Of a stretch of 6,627 nt of DNA, positions 1-5,231 are shown one piece after another. The notes under the pieces were generated by a model. The model did not search any database, had not been told where the DNA came from, and saw only the letters and a program-made list of their open reading frames with translations. Made by a program: the position numbers and the translations under genes. Where the stretch lies: positions 1 to 6,627 of the forward strand of contig JAILBD010000071.1 in the NCBI GenBank assembly GCA_024681275.1, written 5' to 3'. This DNA is from Erysipelotrichaceae bacterium. GTDB taxonomy: Bacteria > Bacillota_I > Bacilli_A > Erysipelotrichales > Erysipelotrichaceae. The first letter of the stretch is position 1. The number at the start of each line of letters is the position of its first letter.

Positions 1-1
1 C

Positions 2-166
2 GAACTTTCACTGAAATATGACAGACCGATCGTGACGGAACTGCTTCCTCTGGAAAACTTCACGATCGCCGAAGACTATCACCAGGACTATCTGATCAAG
101 AATCCGACCGGCTACTGCCACGTCGATCCGCGCATGTTTGAGGTGGCAAAGAGATTCAAACGCTAA
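2..166 (+). CDS. msrA: Peptide-methionine (S)-S-oxide reductase MsrA, C-terminal fragment
   Basis: This is the 3' end of a gene whose start lies outside the window; 54 codons plus TAA are visible. The enzyme reduces the S-epimer of methionine sulfoxide in proteins and free methionine, repairing oxidative damage in the cytoplasm. The visible residues carry the MsrA C-terminal signature AEDYHQDYL, followed by KNPTGYCH, whose Cys is in the position often used as resolving cysteine. The catalytic GCFW region would lie upstream of the window. The protein ends about 14 residues after GYCH ([13 protein letters not shown]), so there is no fused MsrB domain on the C-terminal side. The stop codon overlaps the convergent AlkZ-related gene by 4 bp. 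A hairpin about 70 bases downstream, inside that neighbour, could end the transcript. Confidence 0.93.
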   Translation, partial: ELSLKYDRPIVTELLPLENFTIAEDYHQDYLIKNPTGYCHVDPRMFEVAKRFKR

Positions 167-852
167 GTCAGGAACCTTCTGATCAGCTCATCATCCGTCT
201 TGGTCATCTTCTTCAGATGCCTGAACAGCCTCTCATAGGACTCCTCAGGAGTCCTTTTATAACACTTCTTCGCAAAATCCTTATAGTACTCTTCCGGTGT
301 CGTATAGCGGGCAACGCCCCAGCCGTAGAACTCGCCGTTCTTATCGACCTCGTAGTCGAAGTCTCTGATCAGCACATAACCCTTCATCTGCAGAGCCGTG
401 ATCGTCGTATCAAAGCCCTTCCTGGGCTGCCAGGCATCCTTGCCTCTCTCATGGGTCTTGACGTAACCGCCGATGGCCTTGGCCGTCTTGGACAGGATCG
501 TGTGATGGGAAGCGATGATGTTGTAGAGATACTCTTCATTATAAGTGGCTAATCCATCAGAGACCCTGGCATCGAAGTCGTAACCGTCCCTTCTGTAATT
601 GGCCAGATCGTAGTACCACTTCTCGGAGACATAGGCGGCCTTCTTCCTGAACAGCTTTCCATAGGCGCAGTGCGTCTCCTGGATCACCGGACCCTTCCAT
701 TCCCATACGCCCTCTCCATCACCGAAATAGACTTTCGGGGAGACGTTCTCCTCGATCGAAAAGCCCTTGATCTCATTGGAAAAGAAGGGTATGATCCCAT
801 ACTCGTTGATCGCATCGATGAGGTCCTGTTTCTCTCTGATATAAAAATCCAT
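163..852 (-). CDS. AlkZ-related (YcaQ-like) winged-helix protein, function unknown
   Basis: The protein has 229 residues. It resembles a Bacillota family that I recall being labelled AlkZ-related; the true function is unknown to me. AlkZ/YcaQ is a DNA glycosylase of about 400 residues that unhooks interstrand crosslinks, and this protein is roughly half that length. Visible blocks are VWEWKGPVI (49-57), CAYGKLF (62-68), [18 protein letters not shown] (79-96), a probable winged-helix unit (about 105-185: [20 protein letters not shown], then [21 protein letters not shown]) and [14 protein letters not shown] (176-189). The QxQ catalytic motif of E. coli YcaQ is absent, so glycosylase activity should not be assumed. 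The start codon directly abuts the pfkB-family stop codon, with no good Shine-Dalgarno nearby, which points to translational coupling. It is the last gene of the TetR-LOG-PfkB operon. Confidence 0.72.
   Translation of the reverse strand: MDFYIREKQDLIDAINEYGIIPFFSNEIKGFSIEENVSPKVYFGDGEGVWEWKGPVIQETHCAYGKLFRKKAAYVSEKWYYDLANYRRDGYDFDARVSDGLATYNEEYLYNIIASHHTILSKTAKAIGGYVKTHERGKDAWQPRKGFDTTITALQMKGYVLIRDFDYEVDKNGEFYGWGVARYTTPEEYYKDFAKKCYKRTPEESYERLFRHLKKMTKTDDELIRRFLT
237..258 (+). terminator. Possible intrinsic terminator for msrA, inside the convergent gene
   Basis: The plus strand shows AGGACTCC (237-244), loop TCA, GGAGTCCT (248-255), then TTT and AT: an 8-bp perfect stem with a short T tail. 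It lies about 70 bases after the msrA stop codon. It also encodes the RTPEES segment of the minus-strand AlkZ-related protein, so the palindrome may be a by-product of codon choice. On the minus strand no T-run follows the hairpin, so it should not stop the operon itself. Confidence 0.4.
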
Positions 853-1773
853 CTATATGTTCAATCCGAACTCCGCCGGCTGGAAACGCGGCGAAACGCT
901 TTCTTTTGTGGCGATGACTGCTGAAGCCAACCTCGTGCCGATACTGCAGGATTCGCCCAGCGACTTGCCATAGGTCAGGCCTACCGCGATGCCCGCAAAG
1001 AAAGAATCCCCGGCACCGGTCGTATCGATGACATCGACCTTCTGCGGCGGACAGAAACCGTGTTCCCCGTCCCTTTCCGCATAGACCGCTCCTCGGTCTC
1101 CCAGAGTCATGACCATCTTTCTGATATTGGCCTGTTCGATCTTTTCGATCAGGATGGACTCCAGTTCTTCTATGCCCTTGTTCTCATAGTCTTCCGAGAA
1201 GAGAAGTCCCGCTTCCTGTTCGTTGCAGACGATGCAGGCGACCTTGTCCAGAAGTTCCCTTCTTTCCATGGCGATCGACATGTTGGAGACGACCGCGAAG
1301 ATCTGCTTGTCGTACTTCTCGGCTAGAGCGAAGATCCGCTTCAGCAGATCCTCTTCCATATCGATCTCGACGACGACGCTGTCAGCTTCCCTGATGATCT
1401 TGTCTCCCCAGATATCCAATACTTCGCTGATCCGGGACAGATCCGGGCGCTTGGAGATCGACGCGACGACATCGCCGTTGTTGTCAAAGATCGCCAGCCA
1501 GGTCCCCAGACCGTCCGCTGTCTTGATGATGTAATCGGTATTGACGTTGTGTCTTCTGAGACGATCGACGACATCGGCTCCGATACCGGTATCATCGACC
1601 ACGCTCACATAAGTCGGTCTCAGCTCCAGATTGGCAATATCCTCCGCCACATTGCGGCTGACTCCGCCGTGGACCTGAACGACCCGCCCGACATTCCTGC
1701 CGGAAGGAATATACTGATCGATCGGATATCCTTTGATATCCACAAACACTGCACCGAAGACGACGATTCCCAT
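853..1773 (-). CDS. PfkB-family carbohydrate/nucleoside kinase
   Basis: This 306-residue kinase of the ribokinase/PfkB superfamily transfers the ATP gamma-phosphate to a sugar or nucleoside hydroxyl in the cytoplasm. N-terminal substrate elements are D12 and the GG motif in GGVSRNVAEDI (36-46). NEQE (184-187) matches the Mg-coordinating NxxE motif, TLGDRG (223-228) is the usual nucleotide-binding strand and turn, and DTTGAGDSFFAG (250-261) is PfkB signature 2 with D256 as catalytic base. Length is normal for the family. The GGVxRNVAE form recalls pseudouridine kinases, but no psuG is adjacent, so the substrate is undetermined. The ATG is preceded by TAGGAG (complement of 1781-1786) at 7-base spacing. 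The gene follows the LOG gene by 33 bp and abuts the AlkZ-related gene, placing it in one transcript. Confidence 0.9.
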   Translation of the reverse strand: MGIVVFGAVFVDIKGYPIDQYIPSGRNVGRVVQVHGGVSRNVAEDIANLELRPTYVSVVDDTGIGADVVDRLRRHNVNTDYIIKTADGLGTWLAIFDNNGDVVASISKRPDLSRISEVLDIWGDKIIREADSVVVEIDMEEDLLKRIFALAEKYDKQIFAVVSNMSIAMERRELLDKVACIVCNEQEAGLLFSEDYENKGIEELESILIEKIEQANIRKMVMTLGDRGAVYAERDGEHGFCPPQKVDVIDTTGAGDSFFAGIAVGLTYGKSLGESCSIGTRLASAVIATKESVSPRFQPAEFGLNI

Positions 1774-1806
1774 ATCTGATCTCCTATTCGTTGACTCTAT
1801 TTTATC

Positions 1807-2352
1807 CTATTCAGGCCTGTTGTTTTCAATGATCGAAACGATCTCCTTCAGATCTTTCGCAAAGAAGATCCCCTCTTGCCTTTCCCTGCTGGAAAGACCG
1901 CTGTCGATCATCTTCTGCAGCAGCTTTTTCAGTTCCTCATAGTATCCATCCAGGTCATAGATGATGCAAGGCGCATCCATGTGTCTGAGCGACACCTTCG
2001 ACATGACTTCTGTGATCTCCTCGAGCGTTCCTGTCCCTCCGGGAAAAGCGATGAAGGCATCTCCCAGTTCGATCATCTTCGCCTTCCTTTCCGACATGTC
2101 CTTTGTGACGATGAGCTCCGTGATCTCATCATAAACAAAACCGCGCTGCACAAAGAAACGCGGTTCGACGCCGATCACTTCGCCATGATGATCCAGAACA
2201 GCCTTCGCCAGATCCCCCATCAGTCCGTTCTTTGAACCGCCGTAGATCAGCCGATGTCCCTTCGAACCGATCCAGCTGCCCAGTTCCATGACCGCTTCCT
2301 TGAGCTTGGGGTCATTGCCGGGACTGGAACCGAGATAGACCGTGATGTTCAT
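1807..2352 (-). CDS. LOG-family (TIGR00730) nucleoside 5'-monophosphate phosphoribohydrolase
   Basis: This 181-residue protein has the normal length for the LOG or 'lysine decarboxylase-like' family. Characterised members hydrolyse cytokinin riboside 5'-monophosphates or AMP to free base plus ribose 5-phosphate; they are not decarboxylases. A Rossmann-like start (MNITVYLGSSPG) is followed by YGGSKNGLMG (37-46), by MSERKAKM (86-93) with the conserved Arg-Lys, and by the hallmark PGGTGTLEE (104-112), which holds the active-site Glu residues. The ATG overlaps the TGA of the upstream TetR-type gene by 4 bp (ATGA), a translational-coupling signature. GAGGA (complement of 2359-2363) lies 6 bases upstream. 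The bacterial substrate is usually unknown; here co-transcription with a PfkB kinase suggests nucleotide or nucleoside metabolism (inference). Confidence 0.92.
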   Translation of the reverse strand: MNITVYLGSSPGNDPKLKEAVMELGSWIGSKGHRLIYGGSKNGLMGDLAKAVLDHHGEVIGVEPRFFVQRGFVYDEITELIVTKDMSERKAKMIELGDAFIAFPGGTGTLEEITEVMSKVSLRHMDAPCIIYDLDGYYEELKKLLQKMIDSGLSSRERQEGIFFAKDLKEIVSIIENNRPE

Positions 2353-2897
2353 TGATCTTCCTCATCGGTATGATTGAAGAGACGATAGATCATCAGGGCA
2401 ACATTGTGGGCACTTTCCTTCTTGCCCTCTTCCTCCCACTTGATGAAAGAATTCAGCAGTGCGCCTGCATAGGCGTAAAGCTCATACATGTGGATCTTCT
2501 TCCGCGGGAAGATGTTCTCCATCATGTACTCATTGACCGCATCCATCAGGATGGCATAGAGGCCATGCCTGTTCAGCGTCAGGAAATAACGTGAATAGCG
2601 GTCGAAGTAGTTCAGAGAGAACTCGATATGTTCCAGCTGCATGTAGACGCCCGGATCGTTGATCTCGCCGCCTTCGATCATGTAGCCGTTGACGATGATG
2701 TTCAGATTGTCACAGAGCGCATCATAAAGATTCTCGTAGTAGCGATAGAACGACATCCGGGAAACGCCTGCCTCACGGATGACTTCCGAGATCGAGATCT
2801 TCGAGAATTCCTTTTCATCCAGCTTGCTGAGGATCGCATTGCCGATGGCCATGCGGGTGGCTATGGTGCGTCCTTCAGGTCTTGTGTTGATCTTCAT
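2349..2897 (-). CDS. TetR/AcrR-family transcriptional regulator
   Basis: This 182-residue regulator has an N-terminal TetR DNA-binding domain. Helix 1 spans about 11-27, and the helix-turn-helix is ISISEVIREAGVSRMSFYRYY (35-54). The C-terminal half (about 60-175) is the all-helical ligand and dimer domain, with the FIKWEEEGKKES stretch (151-162) common in one Bacillota TetR subgroup. It is the first gene of a leftward operon with LOG, PfkB and AlkZ-related genes. The natural prediction is autoregulation, plus control of divergent degV1, through the palindrome at 2919-2936 just upstream (inference). The ATG has no clear Shine-Dalgarno; it was chosen because later in-frame starts would cut into helix 1. 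The inducer is unknown. Confidence 0.9.
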   Translation of the reverse strand: MKINTRPEGRTIATRMAIGNAILSKLDEKEFSKISISEVIREAGVSRMSFYRYYENLYDALCDNLNIIVNGYMIEGGEINDPGVYMQLEHIEFSLNYFDRYSRYFLTLNRHGLYAILMDAVNEYMMENIFPRKKIHMYELYAYAGALLNSFIKWEEEGKKESAHNVALMIYRLFNHTDEEDQ

Positions 2898-2914
2898 AAT
2901 GTTACAGAAAAGCC

Positions 2915-2943
2915 TTGACTGTCATAACTGTGACAGATATTGT
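2915..2943 (+). promoter_or_regulatory. Predicted sigma-A promoter of degV1
   Basis: TTGACT (2915-2920) and TATTGT (2938-2943) have a 17-base spacer. Transcription would start near 2950, leaving a leader of about 64 bases. The spacer is almost entirely the candidate TetR operator. The match is good at -35 and moderate at -10. Confidence 0.5.
2919..2936. promoter_or_regulatory. Candidate TetR operator (CTGTCA-N6-TGACAG)
   Basis: This is an 18-bp inverted repeat with perfect 6-bp arms, 22 bp upstream of the TetR-type start codon. It fills the spacer of the candidate rightward degV1 promoter and lies in the early transcribed region of the leftward operon, so one bound dimer could block both. 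A related half-site, TTACAG, occurs at 2902-2907. Assignment to this regulator rests on position only. Confidence 0.55.
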
Positions 2944-2953
2944 GCTTTTGTTC

Positions 2954-2982
2954 ATTTTATCATGGCTGCTTAATTCATACAA
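2954..2982 (-). promoter_or_regulatory. Predicted sigma-A promoter of the TetR-LOG-PfkB-AlkZ-like operon
   Basis: Reading leftward, TTGTAT (-35, complement of 2977-2982) and TAAAAT (-10, complement of 2954-2959) are separated by exactly 17 bases. Transcription would start near 2947, giving a leader of about 50 bases that contains the palindrome at 2919-2936. Confidence 0.55.
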
Positions 2983-2996
2983 TTTACTCGAACAGC

Positions 2997-3005
2997 AAGG
3001 AGGTG
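2997..3005 (+). promoter_or_regulatory. Strong ribosome-binding site setting the degV1 start
   Basis: AAGGAGGTG is a near-complete anti-16S match. It ends 8 bases before the ATG at 3014 (the GGAGG core ends 10 bases before). It decides this start over the longer in-frame TTG opening at 2915, which would add 33 residues absent from DegV proteins. Confidence 0.88.
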
Positions 3006-3013
3006 TTTTTGTA

Positions 3014-3841
3014 ATGAGAATTATAGCCGATTCTTCATGTGATCTCTATACGATCGACCATGACGATTTCAAAACTGTTCCTCTGACGATCTATACCGAC
3101 GAAAGATCCTTCGTCGACGATGAAAACCTCAATGTCCACGAAATGCTGGACTATCTGGCAGCCTATAAAGGCCGCTCCTATACATCCTGCCCGCCGATCG
3201 ACCTCTGGCTGCAGGCCTACGAAGGCGCAAAAGAGATCTTCGTCATCACGATCACTTCTGCCCTGTCCGGATCCTACAACAGCGCGCTCAGTGCTGCTGA
3301 AATGTACAAGGAAGAACACAAAGACGTCAAGATCTCCGTCATCGATTCCCTTTCGACCGGCGGCGAAGAGATCCTCGCCATCCATAAAATGACGGAACTC
3401 ATGAAGCAAGGTCTCCCGTTTGAGAAGATCGACGGGATCGTCCGCGACTATCTGCACAGATCGAGACTCTTCTTCTCCTTCTTCTCCGTGCACAACCTCG
3501 CCCAGAACGGCAGAGTCAACAAGATCGCTGCCGGCGCACTCAGCGTCCTCAACATCTCGGTCAACGGGACCGCGACAAGTGAGGGTACCATCGCCGTGAC
3601 CGGCAAAGCCAGAGGCGAAAAGAAGTCCCTGCAGGCGCTTCTTGACTACATGAAAGAAGCGGGCTACAAAGGCGGTAAATGCGTCATCACGCACACCGAA
3701 AACGAGTCCGCCGCCAAAGACCTCAAAGACATGGTCCTGAAGGAATATCCCGATGCTAGGATCGACATCTATCCGACCAGAGGCCTGTGCAGCTACTACA
3801 TGGAAAGAAGAGGCGTCGTCATCTGTCTGGAGACAGACTGA
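3014..3841 (+). CDS. DegV-family (FakB-like) fatty-acid-binding protein, paralogue 1
   Basis: This 275-residue DegV-fold protein is close to the usual family length. DegV/FakB proteins hold a fatty acid and present it to the kinase FakA for phosphorylation and entry into phospholipid synthesis. Visible landmarks are IIADSSCDL (3-11), YTSCPP (56-61) and TSALSGSYNSA (81-91), the regions that hold the fatty-acid carboxylate, then HNLAQNGRV (160-168) in place of the usual GGRI block, GKARG (197-201) and HTEN (227-230). The C-terminal His-x-Gly-Pro-Gly motif typical of many members is not seen; TRGLCS (255-260) occupies that place. The ATG at 3014 has a strong AAGGAGGTG (2997-3005), so an upstream TTG at 2915 is not needed. 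It is divergent from the TetR operon and may be co-regulated with it. A terminator follows directly. Confidence 0.88.
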   Translation: MRIIADSSCDLYTIDHDDFKTVPLTIYTDERSFVDDENLNVHEMLDYLAAYKGRSYTSCPPIDLWLQAYEGAKEIFVITITSALSGSYNSALSAAEMYKEEHKDVKISVIDSLSTGGEEILAIHKMTELMKQGLPFEKIDGIVRDYLHRSRLFFSFFSVHNLAQNGRVNKIAAGALSVLNISVNGTATSEGTIAVTGKARGEKKSLQALLDYMKEAGYKGGKCVITHTENESAAKDLKDMVLKEYPDARIDIYPTRGLCSYYMERRGVVICLETD

Positions 3842-3864
3842 TAAAGACCGGATCACAACACTTG

Positions 3865-3891
3865 AAAAGCCTGTCACCAGGCTTTTTCTTT
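3865..3891 (+). terminator. Intrinsic terminator after degV1, possibly bidirectional
   Basis: AAAAGCCTG (3865-3873), loop TCAC, and CAGGCTTTT (3878-3886) form a 9-bp perfect stem, followed by a T-rich tail (TTCTTT counted with the stem end). It lies 24 bases after the degV1 stop and just beyond the convergent sdpI stop. On the minus strand the stem is followed by only a short T stretch, so it probably serves sdpI less efficiently. Confidence 0.88.
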
Positions 3892-3893
3892 GA

Positions 3894-4541
3894 TCAGGAC
3901 TCTTTTTTCTTCTGATACAGGATGTAGGAATAGATCACCGGCACAAACACGGCGATCAGACAGGCCCCCAGCAGGATCCACATGAATGCGTCTGTTTTCA
4001 CGAAGATCGAAAGGAACATGACGATGCCGCAGAAGATGAACAGATAGCCGGCCAGACGATGTGTCTTGTCCCAGTTTTCCGCATCCGCCAGTGTCCACGG
4101 GATCTTGATGCCGATCGTGTAGTTCTGTCTGGTCTTAGGCATGTAGTTGCCGATCACGATGAAGAGCACCGAGACCAGACAGCTCATCAATAATCTGACG
4201 TCGATATCAAGACCCAGAGCCTTGCCATAGACCAGGAAAGAAAGGACAAAGGAAAGACATGGAATGATCCAGAGCACCAGATCATGGACCTTCCCCGATA
4301 CATTGGCAGCCTTCGGATCTTTTCCTGTCACAAAATCACAGAGCAGATGAAACGCAGGCAGCATCAGCATCAGCAGCAGGATCTCGAACTTTGAACCATA
4401 GCGGTCGATATTTCCATGAAAATCGAAATGGACCGGGATCTGATCAGGAAGCTTGCCCATCAGATAGAGGCCGATCAAAAACGGGATGCAGCTGATCGCC
4501 GTCGTCATGATGACCTTTCTCATGTATTCTTTATTTTTCAT
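3894..4541 (-). CDS. sdpI: SdpI-family integral membrane immunity/signalling protein
   Basis: The protein has 215 residues. In Bacillus subtilis, SdpI protects against the SdpC killing peptide and, when bound to it, sequesters the repressor SdpR at the membrane. The N-terminal DUF1648-type segment includes LPDQIPVHFDFHGNIDRYGS (31-50). The SdpI signature follows at about 131-165: GNYMPKTRQNYTIGIKIPWT, then ENWDKTHRLAG. About six hydrophobic membrane segments are visible (near 11-28, 53-70, 88-105, 114-132, 166-181 and 186-209), and the lysine-rich C-terminal end is probably cytoplasmic. The start overlaps sdpR by 11 bp and has AAGGGGGAG (complement of 4549-4557) at 7-base spacing. No sdpA, sdpB or sdpC is in the window, so the killing peptide it answers, if any, is unknown. 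It shares the terminator at 3865-3891 with degV1. Confidence 0.9.
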   Translation of the reverse strand: MKNKEYMRKVIMTTAISCIPFLIGLYLMGKLPDQIPVHFDFHGNIDRYGSKFEILLLMLMLPAFHLLCDFVTGKDPKAANVSGKVHDLVLWIIPCLSFVLSFLVYGKALGLDIDVRLLMSCLVSVLFIVIGNYMPKTRQNYTIGIKIPWTLADAENWDKTHRLAGYLFIFCGIVMFLSIFVKTDAFMWILLGACLIAVFVPVIYSYILYQKKKES

Positions 4542-4809
4542 CGTCTTTCTCCCCCTTCAGATCCGCCAGCCACAGCATCACCTCTTCGATGACGCTGGCA
4601 TTCAGCGAATAATAGATGTAATTCTTTTCCTTCTCCTCAAAGACAAGATCAGCCTCCTTCAGCAGCTTCAAGTGATAAGAGACTGTCGCCTGTGTCATAT
4701 CGAATCGCCTGCTGATTTCCCCCGCCGACATCCTGCCCTTTTTCAGCATCGACAGGATCTGTCTGCGCACCGGATCAGACAGGGCTTTGAATGTTTCGCC
4801 ATACCCCAT
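4531..4809 (-). CDS. sdpR: SdpR-type ArsR-family autorepressor
   Basis: This 92-residue ArsR/SmtB-fold winged-helix protein has the recognition region AGEISRRFDMTQATVSYHLK (29-48), followed by the wing (EKEKNYIYYSLN, 59-70). It has no cysteine and no ELCVCDL-type metal site, so it is not a conventional metal sensor. That fits the SdpR subgroup, which controls its own operon and is relieved by SdpI. The start is supported by AGGAG (complement of 4819-4823), 9 bases upstream. It is the first gene of a two-gene operon and overlaps sdpI by 11 bp. Its promoter is flanked by two matching inverted repeats (4822-4845 and 4878-4901), the expected operators; the proximal one overlaps the ribosome site. 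Confidence 0.9.
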   Translation of the reverse strand: MGYGETFKALSDPVRRQILSMLKKGRMSAGEISRRFDMTQATVSYHLKLLKEADLVFEEKEKNYIYYSLNASVIEEVMLWLADLKGEKDDEK

Positions 4810-4821
4810 AAGATCGTTCTC

Positions 4822-4845
4822 CTATTTAGATGAATTTCTAAATAG
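4822..4845. promoter_or_regulatory. Proximal SdpR operator candidate
   Basis: CTATTTAGA-N6-TCTAAATAG is a perfect 9-bp inverted repeat. It begins immediately downstream of the sdpR -10 box, so it covers the expected transcription start, and it runs into the AGGAG ribosome site. It matches the repeat at 4878-4901 in arms and spacing. A repressor bound here would block initiation. Confidence 0.8.
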
Positions 4846-4874
4846 ATTATATGTGTCTTGCATTCCAAAATCAA
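4846..4874 (-). promoter_or_regulatory. sdpRI promoter (sigma-A)
   Basis: Reading leftward, TTGATT (-35, complement of 4869-4874) and a perfect TATAAT (-10, complement of 4846-4851) are separated by 17 bases. It is the best promoter match in the window. It sits exactly between the two inverted repeats, as expected for a strong promoter held down by its own repressor. Confidence 0.85.
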
Positions 4875-4877
4875 TAG

Positions 4878-4901
4878 CTATTTAGATATTTTTCTAAATA
4901 C
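4878..4901. promoter_or_regulatory. Distal SdpR operator candidate
   Basis: CTATTTAGA-N6-TCTAAATAC is a second copy of the repeat at 4822-4845 with one arm mismatch at the outer base. It starts 4 bases upstream of the -35 box. Centre-to-centre distance between the copies is 56 bp, a little over five helical turns, so two dimers would lie on roughly the same face and could cooperate or loop. Confidence 0.78.
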
Positions 4902-4907
4902 AGATCC

Positions 4908-4933
4908 AAAGAAAAAGGATCAGAAGATCCTTT
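4908..4933 (-). terminator. Intrinsic terminator of azlCD containing the azlD stop codon
   Basis: On the minus strand AAAGGATC (4933-4926), loop TTCT, and GATCCTTT (4921-4914) form an 8-bp perfect stem followed by TT-C-TTT (4913-4908). The azlD TGA (4922-4920) lies at the loop and descending stem. It separates azlCD from the sdpRI promoter on the same strand. A longer competing pair, GATCCAAAG with CTTTGGATC (4903-4911 and 4930-4938), overlaps it. Confidence 0.82.
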
Positions 4934-5231
4934 GGATCAGGAACATGTAGACTAACGTCGCGCTCACGATCGACAGCGACGTATTGTGTCTCCACTTCTG
5001 AAGGGCGACCGTCACGATGACAGCGATCAACTCCGGAAGGAAGCTGTTTACTGAAGTGAATTTCACATCCTTCAGACAGAACACCACCAGCATCGCCATC
5101 GCGCAGTATGGAAGGACCCTGCCCAGATAGAGGATGAAAGCCGGTGTCCTTTCCTTGAAGATGATGAAAGGCAGGAAGCGGATCAGGATGGTCGTCAGAG
5201 CCATGACGGCGATCAGAAGATAGCTATGCAT
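4920..5231 (-). CDS. azlD: AzlD-family branched-chain amino-acid transport subunit
   Basis: This small membrane protein of 103 residues has about three to four hydrophobic segments. AzlD is the partner of AzlC in a two-component exporter of branched-chain amino acids or analogues (azaleucine resistance in B. subtilis). The family pattern is visible: an N-terminal membrane helix followed by TILIRFLPFIIFK, then a Pro-rich loop leading to LPYCAMAMLVVFCL, and a final helix ending LVYMFLIQRIF. I chose the ATG at 5229-5231 because GAGGTG (complement of 5238-5243) stands 6 bases upstream; an in-frame GTG three codons earlier (5238-5240) lies within that site. The start overlaps the azlC stop region by 8 bp, showing tight coupling. 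The stop codon lies within the operon terminator. Confidence 0.9.
   Translation of the reverse strand: MHSYLLIAVMALTTILIRFLPFIIFKERTPAFILYLGRVLPYCAMAMLVVFCLKDVKFTSVNSFLPELIAVIVTVALQKWRHNTSLSIVSATLVYMFLIQRIF

Noticed and set aside
2915..3013. N-terminal extension of degV1 from a TTG at 2915
   Set aside because: It would add 33 hydrophobic residues foreign to DegV, would begin within the promoter and operator, and has no ribosome site. The ATG at 3014 has an excellent one.
3035..3877. Long minus-strand open frame of 280 codons opposite degV1
   Set aside because: It lies entirely antisense to a clear DegV gene, its translation resembles no family I know, and it runs through the degV1 terminator. 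It is best explained as a shadow of codon bias.
4531..4809. Metal-sensing ArsR/SmtB interpretation of the small regulator
   Set aside because: The protein has no cysteine and no recognisable metal-binding motif, and it is coupled to sdpI, which fits the SdpR subgroup better.
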